A stretch of 64,000 nt of DNA. It comes from Psychrobacter sp. AH5 (GTDB lineage Bacteria > Pseudomonadota > Gammaproteobacteria > Pseudomonadales > Moraxellaceae). A program made the position numbers and the translations under genes. The notes under the pieces are model-generated. The model worked only from the letters and a program-made list of their open reading frames with translations, was not told the DNA's origin and searched no databases. The stretch covers positions 2,046,001-2,110,000 of the forward strand of contig NZ_JAMBMT010000001.1 in the NCBI RefSeq assembly GCF_040371085.1, given 5' to 3'. Shown here piece after piece: positions 1 to 10,000 of this stretch (positions are counted from its first letter, which is position 1; each line of letters begins with the position of its first letter).

Positions 1-23
1 CATAACATTGAGCCCTACGTTAC

Positions 24-665
24 TTACTTAGAGTATAGCTCAACGATCAAGCTTTCGTTGATTTCAGCAGGTAGATCAATACGATCTGGAGCATGCTTAA
101 ACGTGCCCTGTAGTTTGCTGTTATCAACTTCAAGCCATTCTGGAATACCACGTTGTGACGCAAGCTCTATAGCGTTTTTGATACGTAGCTGTTCGCGAGA
201 TTTCTCTTGAATAGCGATGACATCACCATCTTGTAACTGGATTGATGGAATGTTCACTCGAACAAACTCATCACGACCCGCTTTTTTAAGCATAACAGTG
301 CGATGGCTTACTAGCTGACGTGCTTCAGCGCGCGTTGAGCCAAAGCCCATGCGGTATACTACGTTATCTAAACGACTCTCAAGCATAGCTAGCAGGTTCT
401 CACCAGTAGCGCCGCGCTTACGAGCCGCTTCTTTATAGTAGTTTGCAAACTGACGCTCAAGTACGCCATAGATGCGCTTAACTTTTTGTTTTTCACGCAG
501 CTGTAGAGAATACTCCGAGCTCTTGTTACGGCTTACACCATGTTGACCAGGTGGACGAGCTGCTTTTTTGGTTTTTACATCATACGGCTTAACACCAGAC
601 TTAAGACCTAAGTCAGTGCCTTCGCGGCGTGATAATTTCAGTTTTGGTCCAATATAACGGGCCAT
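24..665 (-). CDS. rpsD: 30S ribosomal protein S4
   Basis: S4 is a primary 16S rRNA binder that nucleates assembly of the 30S body and, in enterobacteria, represses the alpha operon. The 213 residues begin [16 protein letters not shown], as in the family, and the middle (about residues 95-160) is the S4 RNA-binding domain with the [14 protein letters not shown] signature. It is the third alpha-operon gene after rpsM and rpsK. rpoA and rplQ would normally follow past the left edge; the CAT at bases 1-3 could be the rpoA start codon, but three bases prove nothing. The ATG start follows a GGAGAC ribosome-binding site. Confidence 0.98.
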   Translation of the reverse strand: MARYIGPKLKLSRREGTDLGLKSGVKPYDVKTKKAARPPGQHGVSRNKSSEYSLQLREKQKVKRIYGVLERQFANYYKEAARKRGATGENLLAMLESRLDNVVYRMGFGSTRAEARQLVSHRTVMLKKAGRDEFVRVNIPSIQLQDGDVIAIQEKSREQLRIKNAIELASQRGIPEWLEVDNSKLQGTFKHAPDRIDLPAEINESLIVELYSK

Positions 666-713
666 TGTTATGTCTCCTATAAGCTCTTATAATAAAAAGC
701 TTCGTCTTTAATA

Positions 714-1103
714 TTAGACGCGGCGCTTTTTGGGCGCACGGCAACCATTGTGTGGGATTGGGGTTACATCAGAGATGCTATTAATTTTATAACCCAATGC
801 ACCAAGTGCTCTTACCGCAGACTCACGACCCGGTCCTGGTCCTTTGACCAAAACATCGACATTCTTAACACCATATTCTTGGGCCGCTTTACCAGCGACT
901 TCAGCTGCAACCTGAGCAGCAAATGGTGTAGATTTACGTGAACCACGGAAGCCTTGTCCACCTGAAGTGGCCCAAGCCAAAGCATTACCTTGACGATCGG
1001 TAATCGTAACAATGGTGTTATTAAAAGACGCATGGATATGGGCTACGCCCTCCGATACTGAACGACGAGTCACCTTTTTGCGACTACGAGTGTCTTTTGC
1101 CAT
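714..1103 (-). CDS. rpsK: 30S ribosomal protein S11
   Basis: S11 lies on the 30S platform and helps shape the mRNA exit and E site. The 129 residues carry the family core: [15 protein letters not shown] near residue 22, then [17 protein letters not shown], and the basic ending [11 protein letters not shown]. Length is normal. It lies 20 bases after rpsM and 48 before rpsD in the alpha operon, so it is co-transcribed and presumably shares S4 feedback control, which is known in E. coli and not shown here. Confidence 0.98.
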   Translation of the reverse strand: MAKDTRSRKKVTRRSVSEGVAHIHASFNNTIVTITDRQGNALAWATSGGQGFRGSRKSTPFAAQVAAEVAGKAAQEYGVKNVDVLVKGPGPGRESAVRALGALGYKINSISDVTPIPHNGCRAPKKRRV

Positions 1104-1123
1104 CTTTTAGCTTCCTAAGTTAA

Positions 1124-1480
1124 TTATCTTTTGAGAGGGCGTGTTGGACCCTTACGCGTACGAGCGTTGTTCTTAGTATTCTGACCACGAACAGGCAGAT
1201 TACGACGATGGCGGATGCCACGGTAACAACCAAGATCAACTAAACGCTTAATATTCATTGACACTTCACGACGAAGATCACCTTCCGTCATGTAGTTTGC
1301 TACTTGTGCGCGGATAGCATCTAACTGCGTATCATCTAACTGGCTAACTTTAGTAGTAGGGGCAATGCCAACTGCTTCTAAGATTTTCTGAGCAGTGGTA
1401 CGACCTACACCAAAGATGTAAGTTAGTGAAATAACAGCATGCTTATTATCCGGAATGTTTACGCCGGCAATACGAGCCAT
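1124..1480 (-). CDS. rpsM: 30S ribosomal protein S13
   Basis: S13 sits in the 30S head, contacts S19 and forms inter-subunit bridges near the P site. The 118 residues start [19 protein letters not shown], include the helix-hairpin-helix-like region [13 protein letters not shown], and end with the basic tail [18 protein letters not shown]. It is the first gene of the alpha group. The 272-base gap upstream, between it and rpmJ, is unusually long for this superoperon and is where an S4-responsive leader would be expected. A GGAGAG ribosome-binding site precedes the ATG. Confidence 0.98.
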   Translation of the reverse strand: MARIAGVNIPDNKHAVISLTYIFGVGRTTAQKILEAVGIAPTTKVSQLDDTQLDAIRAQVANYMTEGDLRREVSMNIKRLVDLGCYRGIRHRRNLPVRGQNTKNNARTRKGPTRPLKR

Positions 1481-1663
1481 TGATTTCTCTCCATTAAAGA
1501 AAAATATGCATTATTCATCATAAATAGCGCACTTTTTCAGATTTGTTGCTGTTTATACTTAGCTAATATTTGCTTAATGTAAAGAGCACTTATCATTGAT
1601 AAATAGCCAATAAAAAGAGTATCTAAAGCAAAAGCAATAAAAGTTTTCGGTATGAACTACGGC

Positions 1664-1693
1664 AAGTGGCGGATGATATCGCATCCGCCACTT
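1664..1693. repeat. Strong stem-loop in the rpmJ-rpsM gap
   Basis: A perfect 12-bp inverted repeat (1664-1675 with 1682-1693, loop ATATCG) is followed on the plus strand by a run of seven T. On the plus strand this is a textbook intrinsic terminator, but no plus-strand gene precedes it. In the direction of the ribosomal operon (minus) the stem is preceded by the A-run, so it would be an RNA structure at the spc/alpha boundary rather than a terminator. Confidence 0.75.
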
Positions 1694-1752
1694 TTTTTCA
1701 AGTATTAATTTGATATTAGCTACAAGATATAAAATCGATAAGCTATTATCTA

Positions 1753-1869
1753 TTAACCTTGGCGTTGCTTGTGGCGCGGTTCTGCTGTGCAGATCACATG
1801 AACGCGACCTTTACGGCGGACAATTTTACAGCTACCACAAATCTTTTTTACTGAGGCTTGAACTTTCAT
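1753..1869 (-). CDS. rpmJ: 50S ribosomal protein L36
   Basis: A short gene of 38 codons. The product starts [20 protein letters not shown] and ends PRHKQRQG. L36 is a small 50S protein; the two CxxC-type pairs (C11, C14, C27 and the following histidine H33) make this the zinc-binding C+ form. It follows secY, as in E. coli, where it is the last spc gene. A perfect AAGGAG site lies 6 bases before the ATG. Its position between secY and rpsM fixes the end of the spc operon. Confidence 0.97.
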   Translation of the reverse strand: MKVQASVKKICGSCKIVRRKGRVHVICTAEPRHKQRQG

Positions 1870-1914
1870 GGAATGCTCCTTGAATAACCACCCAATTGAC
1901 TTAAAGTTTGAGCT

Positions 1915-3261
1915 CTAAGATTGTGTGGGTGATTGAATTAACGTCTGATCATGATATTGATGGGTCATCAAATGCGCTTGAATTTGCGAGATGAAGTCCA
2001 TTACCACAACCACCATAATCAGTAGCGACGTACCACCAAGTTGGAACGGCACACCAAATGAGGATTGAACGACCATAGGCATCAAACAAATAACCGTCAT
2101 GTACATCGCGCCAATAAAGGTCAAACGGTTTAATACATGGTCAAGATAACGCTGAGTTTGTTGTCCTGGGCGAATACCTGGAATATACGCACCACTACGT
2201 TTAAGGTTTTCAGCAACTTCGCGTGGACTAAAGACTAATGCCGTATAAAAATAGCAAAAGAAAATAATCATCGCACCGAACAGTACCAGATACAGCGGCT
2301 GTCCAGGAGACAACACTAACGCTATATTTTGTAATATCTTTTGGGTAAAAGTAGGATCAGCCGATTGACCTACCCATTGTCCTAAACTTGCTGGAAACAA
2401 CAATAAGGAGCTGGCAAAAATAGCAGGAATAACCCCTGCCATATTTAATTTCAGCGGCAAATGCGACTGCTGCTGAGCATAAATCTTGCGACCTTGCTGC
2501 TGTTTTTGTGCATAGTTCACCGGTACTTGACGCTGAGCACGTTCGATATAAACGATACCCGCCGTCACCGCGACACCTAATACCACAAAGATAAAGAGTA
2601 CAATCAAGTTCATCTGCCCTTGATTGACTTGTTCGATAGACTGCGAAATCATTCCCGGTGTACCGGCAACAATGCTAGCAAAAATAAGCATTGAGATACC
2701 ATTACCCACGCCGCGCTCTGTAATCTGCTCACCCAGCCACATTAAGAACATAGCACCGGCAACCAAAGAGGTCACCGCAGGAATATAAAAGGTTAAACCG
2801 GATGATAAAGTCAGATTTTGACTGATCAGGCCGGCACACATTCCTAACGACTGTACTAGCGCTAAAGCAAGTGTCCCTTGACGGGTATACTTATTTAGCT
2901 TACGCCGACCCGCTTCGCCCTCTTTTTTGAGGGCTTCAAGCGACGGTACTACCGCAGACATCATCTGTACAATAATTGACGCTGAGATGTACGGCATGAT
3001 ACCCAGTGCCATAATGGACATCCGCTCCAGCGCGCCACCTGAGAACATGTTAAACATGCTAAGGATAGTGTTTTCGTTACGCGAGAACAGATCGGCCAAA
3101 TTAACGGGGTTAATACCAGGTACAGGAATGTGTGACCCTAAACGGTAAACAATCAATGCGCCGATTAAAAACAGTAAGCGCGTCCAAAGCTCATCATACT
3201 TACGTATAAAAGCAAAAGGATTGAGCGGAATACCGCTTGAGGTCATTGATTGTTTTGACAC
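1915..3261 (-). CDS. secY: Protein translocase channel subunit SecY
   Basis: SecY is the ten-helix pore of the Sec translocon in the inner membrane; with SecE and SecG it exports or inserts proteins pushed by SecA or the ribosome. The product has the family's alternating hydrophobic segments, the [10 protein letters not shown] first periplasmic loop and the [19 protein letters not shown] region, and ends in a short cytoplasmic tail. The frame is open further up, but the best start is the GTG at 3261, because GAGGAG lies 9 bases before it, giving 448 residues just past the rplO stop. Upstream GTG at 3285 would overlap rplO and lacks such a site. Confidence 0.96.
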   Translation of the reverse strand: MSKQSMTSSGIPLNPFAFIRKYDELWTRLLFLIGALIVYRLGSHIPVPGINPVNLADLFSRNENTILSMFNMFSGGALERMSIMALGIMPYISASIIVQMMSAVVPSLEALKKEGEAGRRKLNKYTRQGTLALALVQSLGMCAGLISQNLTLSSGLTFYIPAVTSLVAGAMFLMWLGEQITERGVGNGISMLIFASIVAGTPGMISQSIEQVNQGQMNLIVLFIFVVLGVAVTAGIVYIERAQRQVPVNYAQKQQQGRKIYAQQQSHLPLKLNMAGVIPAIFASSLLLFPASLGQWVGQSADPTFTQKILQNIALVLSPGQPLYLVLFGAMIIFFCYFYTALVFSPREVAENLKRSGAYIPGIRPGQQTQRYLDHVLNRLTFIGAMYMTVICLMPMVVQSSFGVPFQLGGTSLLIMVVVVMDFISQIQAHLMTHQYHDQTLIQSPTQS

Positions 3262-3265
3262 GTTA

Positions 3266-3706
3266 CTACTCCTCGATGCTACCACCAGCAGCTTCGATGG
3301 CTTGCTTAGCGCCTTTAGTCACTTTTACACCTTGGAAGGTATAAGCTTTAGTGACGTCGCCTGACAAGATAATACGCGCACGCTTCATATCATGACGAAT
3401 GATGTTAGCTTCTTTTAAAGTCGCTACGCTAACCACATCGCCTTCAACTTTATTCAATTCAGACAAACGGACTTCAGCAGTCGTCATTGCCATTTTACTG
3501 GTAAAGCCAAATTTTGGTAGACGGCGATATAAAGGCATTTGTCCGCCCTCAAATCCTGAGCGAATGCTAGAACCTGAACGTGACTTTTGACCTTTTACAC
3601 CACGGCCGCCTGTTTTACCAAGGCCTGAACCGATACCACGACCACGACGTTGGGCAGTTTTTTTCGCGCCAACACCTGGTGATAATTCATTTAATCTAAG
3701 TCCCAT
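3266..3706 (-). CDS. rplO: 50S ribosomal protein L15
   Basis: L15 binds 23S rRNA late in 50S assembly. The 146 residues show the long glycine/arginine-rich N-terminal extension that threads into the subunit ([19 protein letters not shown], about residues 22-40) and the globular C-terminal part. The ATG overlaps the rpmD stop by one base (TAATG), so the two are translationally coupled. secY begins 5 bases after its stop codon. Confidence 0.98.
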   Translation of the reverse strand: MGLRLNELSPGVGAKKTAQRRGRGIGSGLGKTGGRGVKGQKSRSGSSIRSGFEGGQMPLYRRLPKFGFTSKMAMTTAEVRLSELNKVEGDVVSVATLKEANIIRHDMKRARIILSGDVTKAYTFQGVKVTKGAKQAIEAAGGSIEE

Positions 3707-3885
3707 TACGCTTCCTCCACTTTTACCATGTAGTTAACGCGATTGACCATACCACGAGTTGAAGGAGTATCTTCAACAATCACAGAATGGTTAATGCGGC
3801 GTAAACCCAATCCTTTCAAGCTCGCTTTGTGGCTCTTGAGGCGATGGGCACCCGATTTAAATTGAGTGACTTTCATTTTTTTCAT
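3706..3885 (-). CDS. rpmD: 50S ribosomal protein L30
   Basis: A 59-codon gene. The product begins [20 protein letters not shown] and ends [13 protein letters not shown], the L30 pattern (single ferredoxin-like fold with the [26 protein letters not shown] core). The ATG is 20 bases after the rpsE stop and a GGTGA site precedes it. An internal ATG three codons later would also give an L30-like start. Stop and the rplO start overlap by one base. Confidence 0.96.
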   Translation of the reverse strand: MKKMKVTQFKSGAHRLKSHKASLKGLGLRRINHSVIVEDTPSTRGMVNRVNYMVKVEEA

Positions 3886-3905
3886 CGTAACTCACCTAGT
3901 CTAAG

Positions 3906-4421
3906 TTAACCCAAGATTTCGTCTACAGATTTACCACGTTTCGCTGCCATCTTTTCTGGAGTTGACATATCACGTAAACCGTTAAACGTAGCGCGAACCA
4001 CGTTAGCAGTATTGGTAGAACCATAACATTTAGTCAAAACATCTTTGACACCAGCAACTTCTAATACCGCACGCATTGCGCCACCAGCGATTACGCCAGT
4101 ACCTTCAGATGCAGGCTGCATATAGACTTTGCTCGCACCATGACGTGCTTTGATTGGATGATATAAAGTGGCTTCGTTAAGCTCAACCGTAATCATATTG
4201 CGTTTAGCCGCTTCTAGTGCTTTTTGAATGGCGGCTGGTACTTCACGGGCTTTACCGCGACCAAAACCAACACGGCCATTGCCGTCGCCGACTACTGTTA
4301 AAGCAGTGAAAGAGAAAATACGACCACCCTTGACTACTTTTGCAACGCGATCAACGGTAACTAGGCGTTCTACTAAACCATCGCTTTGTTCATTTTTATC
4401 ATTTCTATCGTTTCTAGCCAT
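3906..4421 (-). CDS. rpsE: 30S ribosomal protein S5
   Basis: S5 lies at the mRNA entry side of the 30S, affects decoding accuracy and is a known target of spectinomycin-resistance changes. The 171 residues carry the double-stranded-RNA-binding-like N domain ([19 protein letters not shown], residues 16-34) and the [19 protein letters not shown] core, then the C-terminal domain with the [11 protein letters not shown] motif. Two bases separate it from rplR, indicating coupled translation. Confidence 0.98.
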   Translation of the reverse strand: MARNDRNDKNEQSDGLVERLVTVDRVAKVVKGGRIFSFTALTVVGDGNGRVGFGRGKAREVPAAIQKALEAAKRNMITVELNEATLYHPIKARHGASKVYMQPASEGTGVIAGGAMRAVLEVAGVKDVLTKCYGSTNTANVVRATFNGLRDMSTPEKMAAKRGKSVDEILG

Positions 4422-4423
4422 GA

Positions 4424-4774
4424 TTAAAACTCCAATCCATTTTCGCGAGCAGCTTCAGCTAAAGCTTTTACTCGACCATGATATTTAAAACCACTACGGT
4501 CAAAAGCAACTTTAGTAATGCCAGCGGCTTTTGCGCGTTCTGCGATCAATTGGCCTACAGACGTCGCTGCATCAGCGTTACCAGTTGCGCCTGAACGCAA
4601 GCTGCTGTCTAAGGTAGATGCCTGAGCGATCACTTCACCACCAGTAGGAGAGATAATCTGGGCATAAATGTGTTTTGGTGTGCGGTTAACCGTTAGGCGA
4701 TTGACACCCAAATGACGGATATGCGCACGGGTTTTTTTAGCTCGACGCAGACGAGCTGCTTTTTTATCAAACAT
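4424..4774 (-). CDS. rplR: 50S ribosomal protein L18
   Basis: L18 with L5 and L25 binds 5S rRNA in the central protuberance. The 116 residues have the basic start [17 protein letters not shown] and the family ending [29 protein letters not shown]. The gene lies between rplF (11 bases) and rpsE (2 bases), the standard spc order. Confidence 0.98.
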   Translation of the reverse strand: MFDKKAARLRRAKKTRAHIRHLGVNRLTVNRTPKHIYAQIISPTGGEVIAQASTLDSSLRSGATGNADAATSVGQLIAERAKAAGITKVAFDRSGFKYHGRVKALAEAARENGLEF

Positions 4775-4785
4775 TTCATCTCACC

Positions 4786-5319
4786 TTATTTTTTCTTGGC
4801 TTCTTTGCGAATCACATGTTCGTCACTATAACGAATACCTTTACCTTTATAAGGCTCTGGTGGGCGGAAACCACGGATATTAGCCGCTGCTTGACCTAGC
4901 TGCTGCTTATTGTTTGATTTCAAAACAATTTCAGTTTGCGTTGGGGTTTCAGCTGACACACTTTCAGGTAACGTATACTCTACTGGATGTGAATAACCAA
5001 CGTTCAAGGTTATTTTATCGCCAGCAGCTTGTGCACGATAACCAACACCGATAAGTTGCAGGCGTCTTTCAAAGCCTTCAGTCACGCCGATAACATGGTT
5101 GTTAAGTAGAGCGCGGACGGTGCCAGTATGCATCATGGCTTCTTTTGAATCGACTGCAGGTGAGAGAATGATAGCATCATCTTCCTGTTTCAGCTCGACC
5201 AATTCATGCAGGTGTAAAGACAAAGTACCGTTCTTGCCTTTTACTTCGACCTGCCGATCGTTCAAAGTAACACTTACGCCACTAGGCAGTGTCACTGGGG
5301 CTTTAGCCACACGAGACAT
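4786..5319 (-). CDS. rplF: 50S ribosomal protein L6
   Basis: L6 binds near the factor-binding site of the 50S. The product is two similar L6 domains with the C-terminal signature [14 protein letters not shown] (about residue 155). The open frame extends 13 codons further up, but [12 protein letters not shown] is the conserved N-terminus and AAGGAAT lies just before the ATG at 5319, giving the usual 177 residues. Unlike its neighbours it is separated from the preceding gene (rpsH) by 275 bases that hold two inverted repeats. Confidence 0.97.
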   Translation of the reverse strand: MSRVAKAPVTLPSGVSVTLNDRQVEVKGKNGTLSLHLHELVELKQEDDAIILSPAVDSKEAMMHTGTVRALLNNHVIGVTEGFERRLQLIGVGYRAQAAGDKITLNVGYSHPVEYTLPESVSAETPTQTEIVLKSNNKQQLGQAAANIRGFRPPEPYKGKGIRYSDEHVIRKEAKKK

Positions 5320-5405
5320 AGGAATATTCCTTAAAAAAATTAAAACTTCTGTTAGCAAACTCTTATCAAAACCTAAAATTATAATCGGTTAGGATAATAG
5401 CGAAA

Positions 5406-5435
5406 AAACTAACAGGCCAAAAAGCGTGTTAGTTT
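5406..5435. repeat. Stem-loop between rpsH and rplF (1)
   Basis: AAACTAACA at 5406-5414 pairs with TGTTAGTTT at 5427-5435 around a 12-base loop. Read in operon direction (minus) the stem is followed by three more T (a six-T run including the stem end), so it resembles a weak intrinsic terminator or attenuator inside the spc operon, 87 bases before rplF. Confidence 0.6.
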
Positions 5436-5496
5436 ATCATAGTTGACCTAACTTAGCACCTATCAATTCAATAAAATTATTAGGCTTTAAATTTAT

Positions 5497-5540
5497 ATTA
5501 GACTTACGGCTCATGAATCAATTAAAGCTATAAGTCTAAT
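5497..5540. repeat. Stem-loop between rpsH and rplF (2)
   Basis: ATTAGACTTA (5497-5506) and TAAGTCTAAT (5531-5540) form a perfect 10-bp inverted repeat with a 24-base loop, 54 bases after the rpsH stop. No T-run follows, so it does not look like a terminator. It could be an RNA stability or regulatory element. Confidence 0.6.
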
Positions 5541-5594
5541 AAGGTCTAAACAGACTTTGCTGGATCAGCTGATTGCTTGAAGCAAAAATGCTAA

Positions 5595-5993
5595 TTAAGC
5601 AACGAATGCTACAACTTCGCCACCAATACCAGCAGCGCGTGCAGCACGATCACTCATGATGCCTTGACTAGTTGATACGATAGCCACACCCATACCTTGT
5701 TTAACGGTAGGGATGTTATCTTTGCCGCGATGCTGGCGCAGGCCAGGACGGCTAAAGCGTTGAATAGTCTCGATGACAGCTTTGCCTTCGAAGTATTTCA
5801 ATTCAATAGTTAGTGTCGCTTTGTTATTAGCTTCTTCACTAACAACGGCGCTGGCTACATAACCTTCGTCAACCAATAGGTCAGCGATAGACTTACGTAG
5901 TTTTGAGCTTGGCATAGCTACGGACACTTTATTAGCCATTTGTGCGTTACGAATACGGGTTAGCATATCCCCAACAGTATCTTGCATACTCAT
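5595..5993 (-). CDS. rpsH: 30S ribosomal protein S8
   Basis: S8 binds helix 21 of 16S rRNA and in E. coli is the translational repressor of the spc operon. The 132 residues begin [20 protein letters not shown] and end with the conserved [38 protein letters not shown] ribosome-binding region precedes the ATG, 11 bases after rpsN. Starting at the second methionine (MQDTV) is also possible. Confidence 0.98.
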   Translation of the reverse strand: MSMQDTVGDMLTRIRNAQMANKVSVAMPSSKLRKSIADLLVDEGYVASAVVSEEANNKATLTIELKYFEGKAVIETIQRFSRPGLRQHRGKDNIPTVKQGMGVAIVSTSQGIMSDRAARAAGIGGEVVAFVA

Positions 5994-6004
5994 GTAATTA
6001 CTCC

Positions 6005-6310
6005 TTACCAGCTTGCTTTACGAACACCAGGCACATCGCCTTGCATGACACGTTCACGCAGCATATTGCGTGATAAGCCAAACTTACGGAAGTAGCCATG
6101 AGGACGACCAGTGATAGCACAACGATTACGTAGACGTACTGGCGATGAATTACGTGGTAGAGCTTGTAGCTCTAGCATAGCGTCCATACGCTCTTCGTCA
6201 GATGCGTTGATATCATTGATAGTTTCTTTTAGCTTAATACGCTTCTCAGCATATTTAGCAACCATTTTTTCGCGCTTTAATTCGCGGTTGATCATGCTCT
6301 TCTTTGCCAT
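6005..6310 (-). CDS. rpsN: 30S ribosomal protein S14 (zinc-free form)
   Basis: S14 completes the 30S head. At 101 residues this is the longer C-minus type: it carries [26 protein letters not shown] but lacks the two CxxC pairs of the short zinc form. It lies in the usual place between rplE and rpsH with 12- and 11-base gaps. Confidence 0.98.
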   Translation of the reverse strand: MAKKSMINRELKREKMVAKYAEKRIKLKETINDINASDEERMDAMLELQALPRNSSPVRLRNRCAITGRPHGYFRKFGLSRNMLRERVMQGDVPGVRKASW

Positions 6311-6322
6311 AACGTCTTTACC

Positions 6323-6859
6323 TTATTTAAATGGGAAGCCGAATGCTTTGAGTAACGCACGACCTTCTTCATCATTCTGAGCTGACGTGGTAATCGTCAC
6401 ATCCATACCGCGGATACGATCGATCTTGTCAAAATCTACTTCTGGGAATACGATTTGCTCTTTAATGCCCAGTGAGTAGTTGCCACGACCATCAAAGGCT
6501 TTAGGTGAAAAACCACGGAAGTCACGAATACGAGGAATCGCAATAGCAATGAGACGATCTAAAAATTCGTACATTTGCTCACCGCGAAGCGTTACTTTAC
6601 AGCCGATTGGCCATTCTTCACGAATCTTAAACCCAGCAACTGATTTGCGTGCTTTGGTGACCACAGGCTTTTGACCAGCAATAGCGGTCATATCTGCTAC
6701 AGCACCTTCAAGCAATTTCTTGTCTTGAGACGCGCCGCCAACGCCCATGTTCAATGTAATTTTAGTGATTTTAGGCACCTGCATTACATTTTTAACATCA
6801 AGCTCTTTTTGAATCTGTTGCTTTAGTTCATTATTATATAAAGCTTTTAATCTTGCCAT
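6323..6859 (-). CDS. rplE: 50S ribosomal protein L5
   Basis: L5 binds 5S rRNA and contacts the P-site tRNA and S13. The 178 residues contain the family signature [14 protein letters not shown] near residue 28 and end [13 protein letters not shown]. It follows rplX by 21 bases in the spc operon. Confidence 0.98.
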   Translation of the reverse strand: MARLKALYNNELKQQIQKELDVKNVMQVPKITKITLNMGVGGASQDKKLLEGAVADMTAIAGQKPVVTKARKSVAGFKIREEWPIGCKVTLRGEQMYEFLDRLIAIAIPRIRDFRGFSPKAFDGRGNYSLGIKEQIVFPEVDFDKIDRIRGMDVTITTSAQNDEEGRALLKAFGFPFK

Positions 6860-6880
6860 TACTATTACACCCTTAGTGTC

Positions 6881-7198
6881 TTACGCAGTCGCCACTACTT
6901 CACCATTCGAACGATAAACGCGTTGTTTGACGCCTTCATCATTAGTCTGGTAACTAATACGGTCTGCTTTTTGGGTTTGCGCATTTAAAATTGCGACATT
7001 TGAAATATGCAAAAAAGCTTCTTGCTTAACAATACCGCCTTCAGTACCAGTTGCCTGATTTGGCTTCTGATGCTTAGTGACGATGTTAATGCCTTCAACT
7101 TTGATGCGATCGTTTTTAACAGCTTGTACAGTACCTTGTTTGCCTTTATCTTTACCAGCAATCACGATAACTGTATCGCCTTTACGTAATTTAGCCAT
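6881..7198 (-). CDS. rplX: 50S ribosomal protein L24
   Basis: L24 is one of the two initiators of 50S assembly and lies at the peptide exit. The 105 residues start with the KOW motif (KLRKGDTVIVIAGKDKGKQG). It follows rplN by 8 bases, so translation is likely coupled. Confidence 0.98.
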   Translation of the reverse strand: MAKLRKGDTVIVIAGKDKGKQGTVQAVKNDRIKVEGINIVTKHQKPNQATGTEGGIVKQEAFLHISNVAILNAQTQKADRISYQTNDEGVKQRVYRSNGEVVATA

Positions 7199-7206
7199 GG
7201 GTTACC

Positions 7207-7575
7207 TCACAATACTTCTGGTGCTAGGGATACAATTTTCATAAACTGATCACCACGTAGTTCACGAGTTACCGGTCCAAAAATACGAGTTGCAATAGGT
7301 GCTTTGTTTTGATTGAGCAATACCGCAGCATTGTCGTCAAAACGAATAACCGAACCATCAGGACGACGAACGCCTTTTTTGGTGCGTACAACTACCGCAT
7401 TCATCACGTCGCCTTTTTTGACACGACCACGAGGAATGGCTTCTTTAACCGTTATCTTGATGATATCGCCGACTGATGCATAACGACGATGAGAACCACC
7501 CAGTACTTTAATGCACTGAACTCTTCTTGCACCGCTATTGTCTGCAACTTCCAGCATAGATTCAACCTGAATCAT
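7207..7575 (-). CDS. rplN: 50S ribosomal protein L14
   Basis: L14 forms inter-subunit bridges with the 30S. The conserved start [21 protein letters not shown] is at 7575 (122 residues, the normal length) with GGAGTAACG in front; the frame is open five codons more but those are not conserved. It is the first gene of the spc group. The 182 bases between it and rpsQ, the last S10-group gene, would hold any spc promoter, but I see no convincing one. Confidence 0.97.
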   Translation of the reverse strand: MIQVESMLEVADNSGARRVQCIKVLGGSHRRYASVGDIIKITVKEAIPRGRVKKGDVMNAVVVRTKKGVRRPDGSVIRFDDNAAVLLNQNKAPIATRIFGPVTRELRGDQFMKIVSLAPEVL

Positions 7576-7614
7576 AGCGTTACTCCACACGTATGAGCAA
7601 TAAAAAGCCAGTTG

Positions 7615-7645
7615 CTGCCGCTAACACAGTATGAGTAGGCGGCAG
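7615..7645. repeat. Stem-loop at the S10/spc operon boundary
   Basis: CTGCCGC (7615-7621) pairs with GCGGCAG (7639-7645 region) around a loop of about 17 bases in the rpsQ-rplN gap. A TTTT run follows on the plus strand. In operon direction no T-run follows directly, so this is more likely an RNA processing or regulatory structure than a terminator. Confidence 0.5.
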
Positions 7646-7757
7646 TTTTATAGTCATAACCGCATTTTACTCATAGGCGTGTGATATACGCTCGGCGCAA
7701 TCAGCATCCCTAAAAAGGCGGACATTTTAACAGCTTCTGGCTTCTAATGCAATTTAC

Positions 7758-8030
7758 TTAGATTTTTTCTACTTTTTCAACCACTTCAACTAAAGTCCAA
7801 GACTTAGTTTTTGAGATTGGACGCGTTTCTTTGATACGGACAAGGTCGCCTTGTTGGCAGATATTGTCTTCATCATGGGCTTTGATCTTAGTAGAACGAC
7901 GAAGCTGTTTGCCATACAAAGGATGGCGAACTAGGCGCTCAATCAAAACCGTGATGGATTTATCCATCTTGTTGCTGACAACTCGTCCTGTCAATACGCT
8001 AGCATTGGCTGTTTGATTGTTATCGCTCAT
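7758..8030 (-). CDS. rpsQ: 30S ribosomal protein S17
   Basis: S17 is an early 16S rRNA binder with an OB fold. The 90 residues contain [20 protein letters not shown] and the signature [18 protein letters not shown]. The ATG overlaps the rpmC stop by four bases. It is the last gene of the S10 group. Confidence 0.98.
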   Translation of the reverse strand: MSDNNQTANASVLTGRVVSNKMDKSITVLIERLVRHPLYGKQLRRSTKIKAHDEDNICQQGDLVRIKETRPISKTKSWTLVEVVEKVEKI

Positions 8031-8224
8031 GAGTCGCCTCGTTGTTTCTCGTTAATCAAAGTCTGAAGCTGAGCAATCGTACGACGATTACTACGAACTT
8101 CATGGGTATTCCCCAACTGACCCGTTGCTTTAGCCATACGAATACGGAAAGCATCAAGTTGCTTTTCATCAAGTAACTGGGTCAGTTCTTCTAATGATTT
8201 ATCACGTAATTCACTGATCTTCAT
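8027..8224 (-). CDS. rpmC: 50S ribosomal protein L29
   Basis: L29 lies next to L23 at the peptide exit tunnel. The 65 residues form two long helices ([20 protein letters not shown] and the [13 protein letters not shown] end). Its ATG overlaps the rplP stop by one base and its stop overlaps rpsQ by four, so three genes are coupled. Confidence 0.98.
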   Translation of the reverse strand: MKISELRDKSLEELTQLLDEKQLDAFRIRMAKATGQLGNTHEVRSNRRTIAQLQTLINEKQRGDS

Positions 8225-8637
8225 TACATTATCGTCCGCTTAACAATGGTAGTTTTAAAGGGCAGTTTTGCTGCTGCAAGCGTTAAGGCTTCGCGAGCAA
8301 GCTCTTCTGAAACCCCTTCGATTTCATATAGCACTTTACCAGGTTTGACTTCGCATACCCAATACTCGACTGGACCTTTACCTTTACCCATACGTACTTC
8401 GAGTGGTTTATTAGTAATAGGTTTGTCTGGAAAAACACGAATCCAAATCTTACCGCCACGCTTAATTTTACGCGTAATGGTACGACGTGCTGCTTCAATT
8501 TGACGGGCAGTCATACGACCACGAGTCAAAGATTTTAGACCAATTTGTCCGAATGCAACGGTGCTTCCACGATGAGAAAGACCTGTGTTACGACCTTTAT
8601 GCATTTTACGAAACTTGGTACGTTTTGGCTGTAACAT
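8224..8637 (-). CDS. rplP: 50S ribosomal protein L16
   Basis: L16 organises the A-site region of the 50S. The 137 residues start [17 protein letters not shown] and include [20 protein letters not shown] and [18 protein letters not shown], both diagnostic. The gene starts 3 bases after the rpsC stop. Confidence 0.98.
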   Translation of the reverse strand: MLQPKRTKFRKMHKGRNTGLSHRGSTVAFGQIGLKSLTRGRMTARQIEAARRTITRKIKRGGKIWIRVFPDKPITNKPLEVRMGKGKGPVEYWVCEVKPGKVLYEIEGVSEELAREALTLAAAKLPFKTTIVKRTIM

Positions 8638-8640
8638 AGT

Positions 8641-9369
8641 TTAACCTCTGTCTGTGTTTCGACGGTTTCCGTTTCCACGACCACGGCGTTTTGGCGCGCG
8701 CGTCTGCTCTTCTTTGACCGGATTATAAACACTGTTCATACCGTCAAGGATTTCACCACGGAAGATCCAAACTTTTACACCGATAGTGCCGTAAGTAGTT
8801 TCCGCACGTACTGACGCATAGTCAATATCAGCACGTAATGTATGCAATGGCACACGACCTTCACGGTACCATTCAGTACGAGCAATCTCAGCGCCGCCAA
8901 GACGGCCAGACAGCTCAACTTTGATTCCTTTTGCACCAGAGCGCATGCTGTTTTGTACCGCACGCTTCATAGCACGGCGGAACATAACACGGCGCTCAAG
9001 CTGACTGGCAATACCGTCAGCGACTAAGCGTGCATCAAGATCAGGTGAGGTGATCTCTTCAATATTGACCTGAGCAGGTACGCCCATAATTTTGGTCAAT
9101 TCTTTTTGAAGTCTTTCGATATCTTCGCCTTTTTTACCGATAACGATACCAGGACGCGCAGTGGCGATGGTAATCTTAGCAGCGCCAGTAGGACGCTCGA
9201 TCATGATGTTGCTGATCATAGCGTTGTCTAGCTTTTTGCGTAGATATTCACGAACTTGGATGTCGTTGATAAGGTATTCTGAATACTGTTTAGGATCAGC
9301 ATACCAGTTTGCGTTATGCTTTTTGACCACACCAAGACGAATTCCGATTGGATGTACTTTTTGACCCAT
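8641..9369 (-). CDS. rpsC: 30S ribosomal protein S3
   Basis: S3 lines the mRNA entry pore. The 242 residues begin [19 protein letters not shown], contain a KH domain ([18 protein letters not shown], about residues 75-92) and the [14 protein letters not shown] signature. The C-terminal tail is basic ([15 protein letters not shown]). It starts 3 bases after the rplV stop. Confidence 0.98.
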   Translation of the reverse strand: MGQKVHPIGIRLGVVKKHNANWYADPKQYSEYLINDIQVREYLRKKLDNAMISNIMIERPTGAAKITIATARPGIVIGKKGEDIERLQKELTKIMGVPAQVNIEEITSPDLDARLVADGIASQLERRVMFRRAMKRAVQNSMRSGAKGIKVELSGRLGGAEIARTEWYREGRVPLHTLRADIDYASVRAETTYGTIGVKVWIFRGEILDGMNSVYNPVKEEQTRAPKRRGRGNGNRRNTDRG

Positions 9370-9372
9370 AGC

Positions 9373-9702
9373 TTATTCTCCTACCTTTATAGTGATATGA
9401 CAGGTACGCTTACTGATACGATCAGCGCGACCTTTAGCACGTGGTAGGATACGCTTTAGCGTAATGCCTTCATCAACATAGATAGTCGCGACTTTTAAAT
9501 CGTCGATATCTAAGCCGTGATTATGTTCGGCATTGGCGATGGCTGAGTTAAGGCATTTCTTAACAAACACAGCGCCTTTTTTATTGCTATACGTTAGGAT
9601 ATCCAAAGCACGCTCAATTGGCTTGCCACGAACTTCATCAGCAACGAGTCTAACTTTTTGTGCCGAGATGGCGGCACCGCGTAATTTTGCAGTTACTTCC
9701 AT
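9373..9702 (-). CDS. rplV: 50S ribosomal protein L22
   Basis: L22 lines the nascent-peptide tunnel; its beta-hairpin tip is a site of macrolide-resistance changes. The conserved N-terminus [22 protein letters not shown] fixes the ATG at 9702 and gives 109 residues. The frame is open 24 codons further up through the rpsS end, but those codons are not part of the family. The C-terminal signature is [20 protein letters not shown]. Confidence 0.97.
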   Translation of the reverse strand: MEVTAKLRGAAISAQKVRLVADEVRGKPIERALDILTYSNKKGAVFVKKCLNSAIANAEHNHGLDIDDLKVATIYVDEGITLKRILPRAKGRADRISKRTCHITIKVGE

Positions 9703-9712
9703 GGTAAGCACC

Positions 9713-9988
9713 TTATCTCTTAGCTTTCTTGTCAATGCCATGACCACGATACGTACGAGTGGGGGCAAATTCACCTAGTTTATGACCAACCATTTGCTCA
9801 CTGATAATAACCGGTACATGAGTACGGCCGTTGTGAACAGATAGAGTTAAGCCAACCATTTGGGGCAGAATCATCGAGCGACGCGACCATGTTTTAATGG
9901 GTTTGCGTGAGTTGGCTTCGATAGCAGACTCAACTTTAGCAAACAAATGCGCATCAATGAATGGACCTTTTTTCAATGAACGAGGCAT
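9713..9988 (-). CDS. rpsS: 30S ribosomal protein S19
   Basis: S19 sits in the 30S head with S13. The 91 residues start [15 protein letters not shown] and contain [23 protein letters not shown] and [10 protein letters not shown], all diagnostic. It lies between rplB (12 bases) and rplV (10 bases). Confidence 0.98.
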   Translation of the reverse strand: MPRSLKKGPFIDAHLFAKVESAIEANSRKPIKTWSRRSMILPQMVGLTLSVHNGRTHVPVIISEQMVGHKLGEFAPTRTYRGHGIDKKAKR

Positions 9989-10000
9989 GAAATTCTTCCT

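Noticed and set aside
1664..1693. Terminator of the spc operon
   Set aside because: The T-run is on the wrong strand for the minus-strand operon; kept only as a stem-loop.
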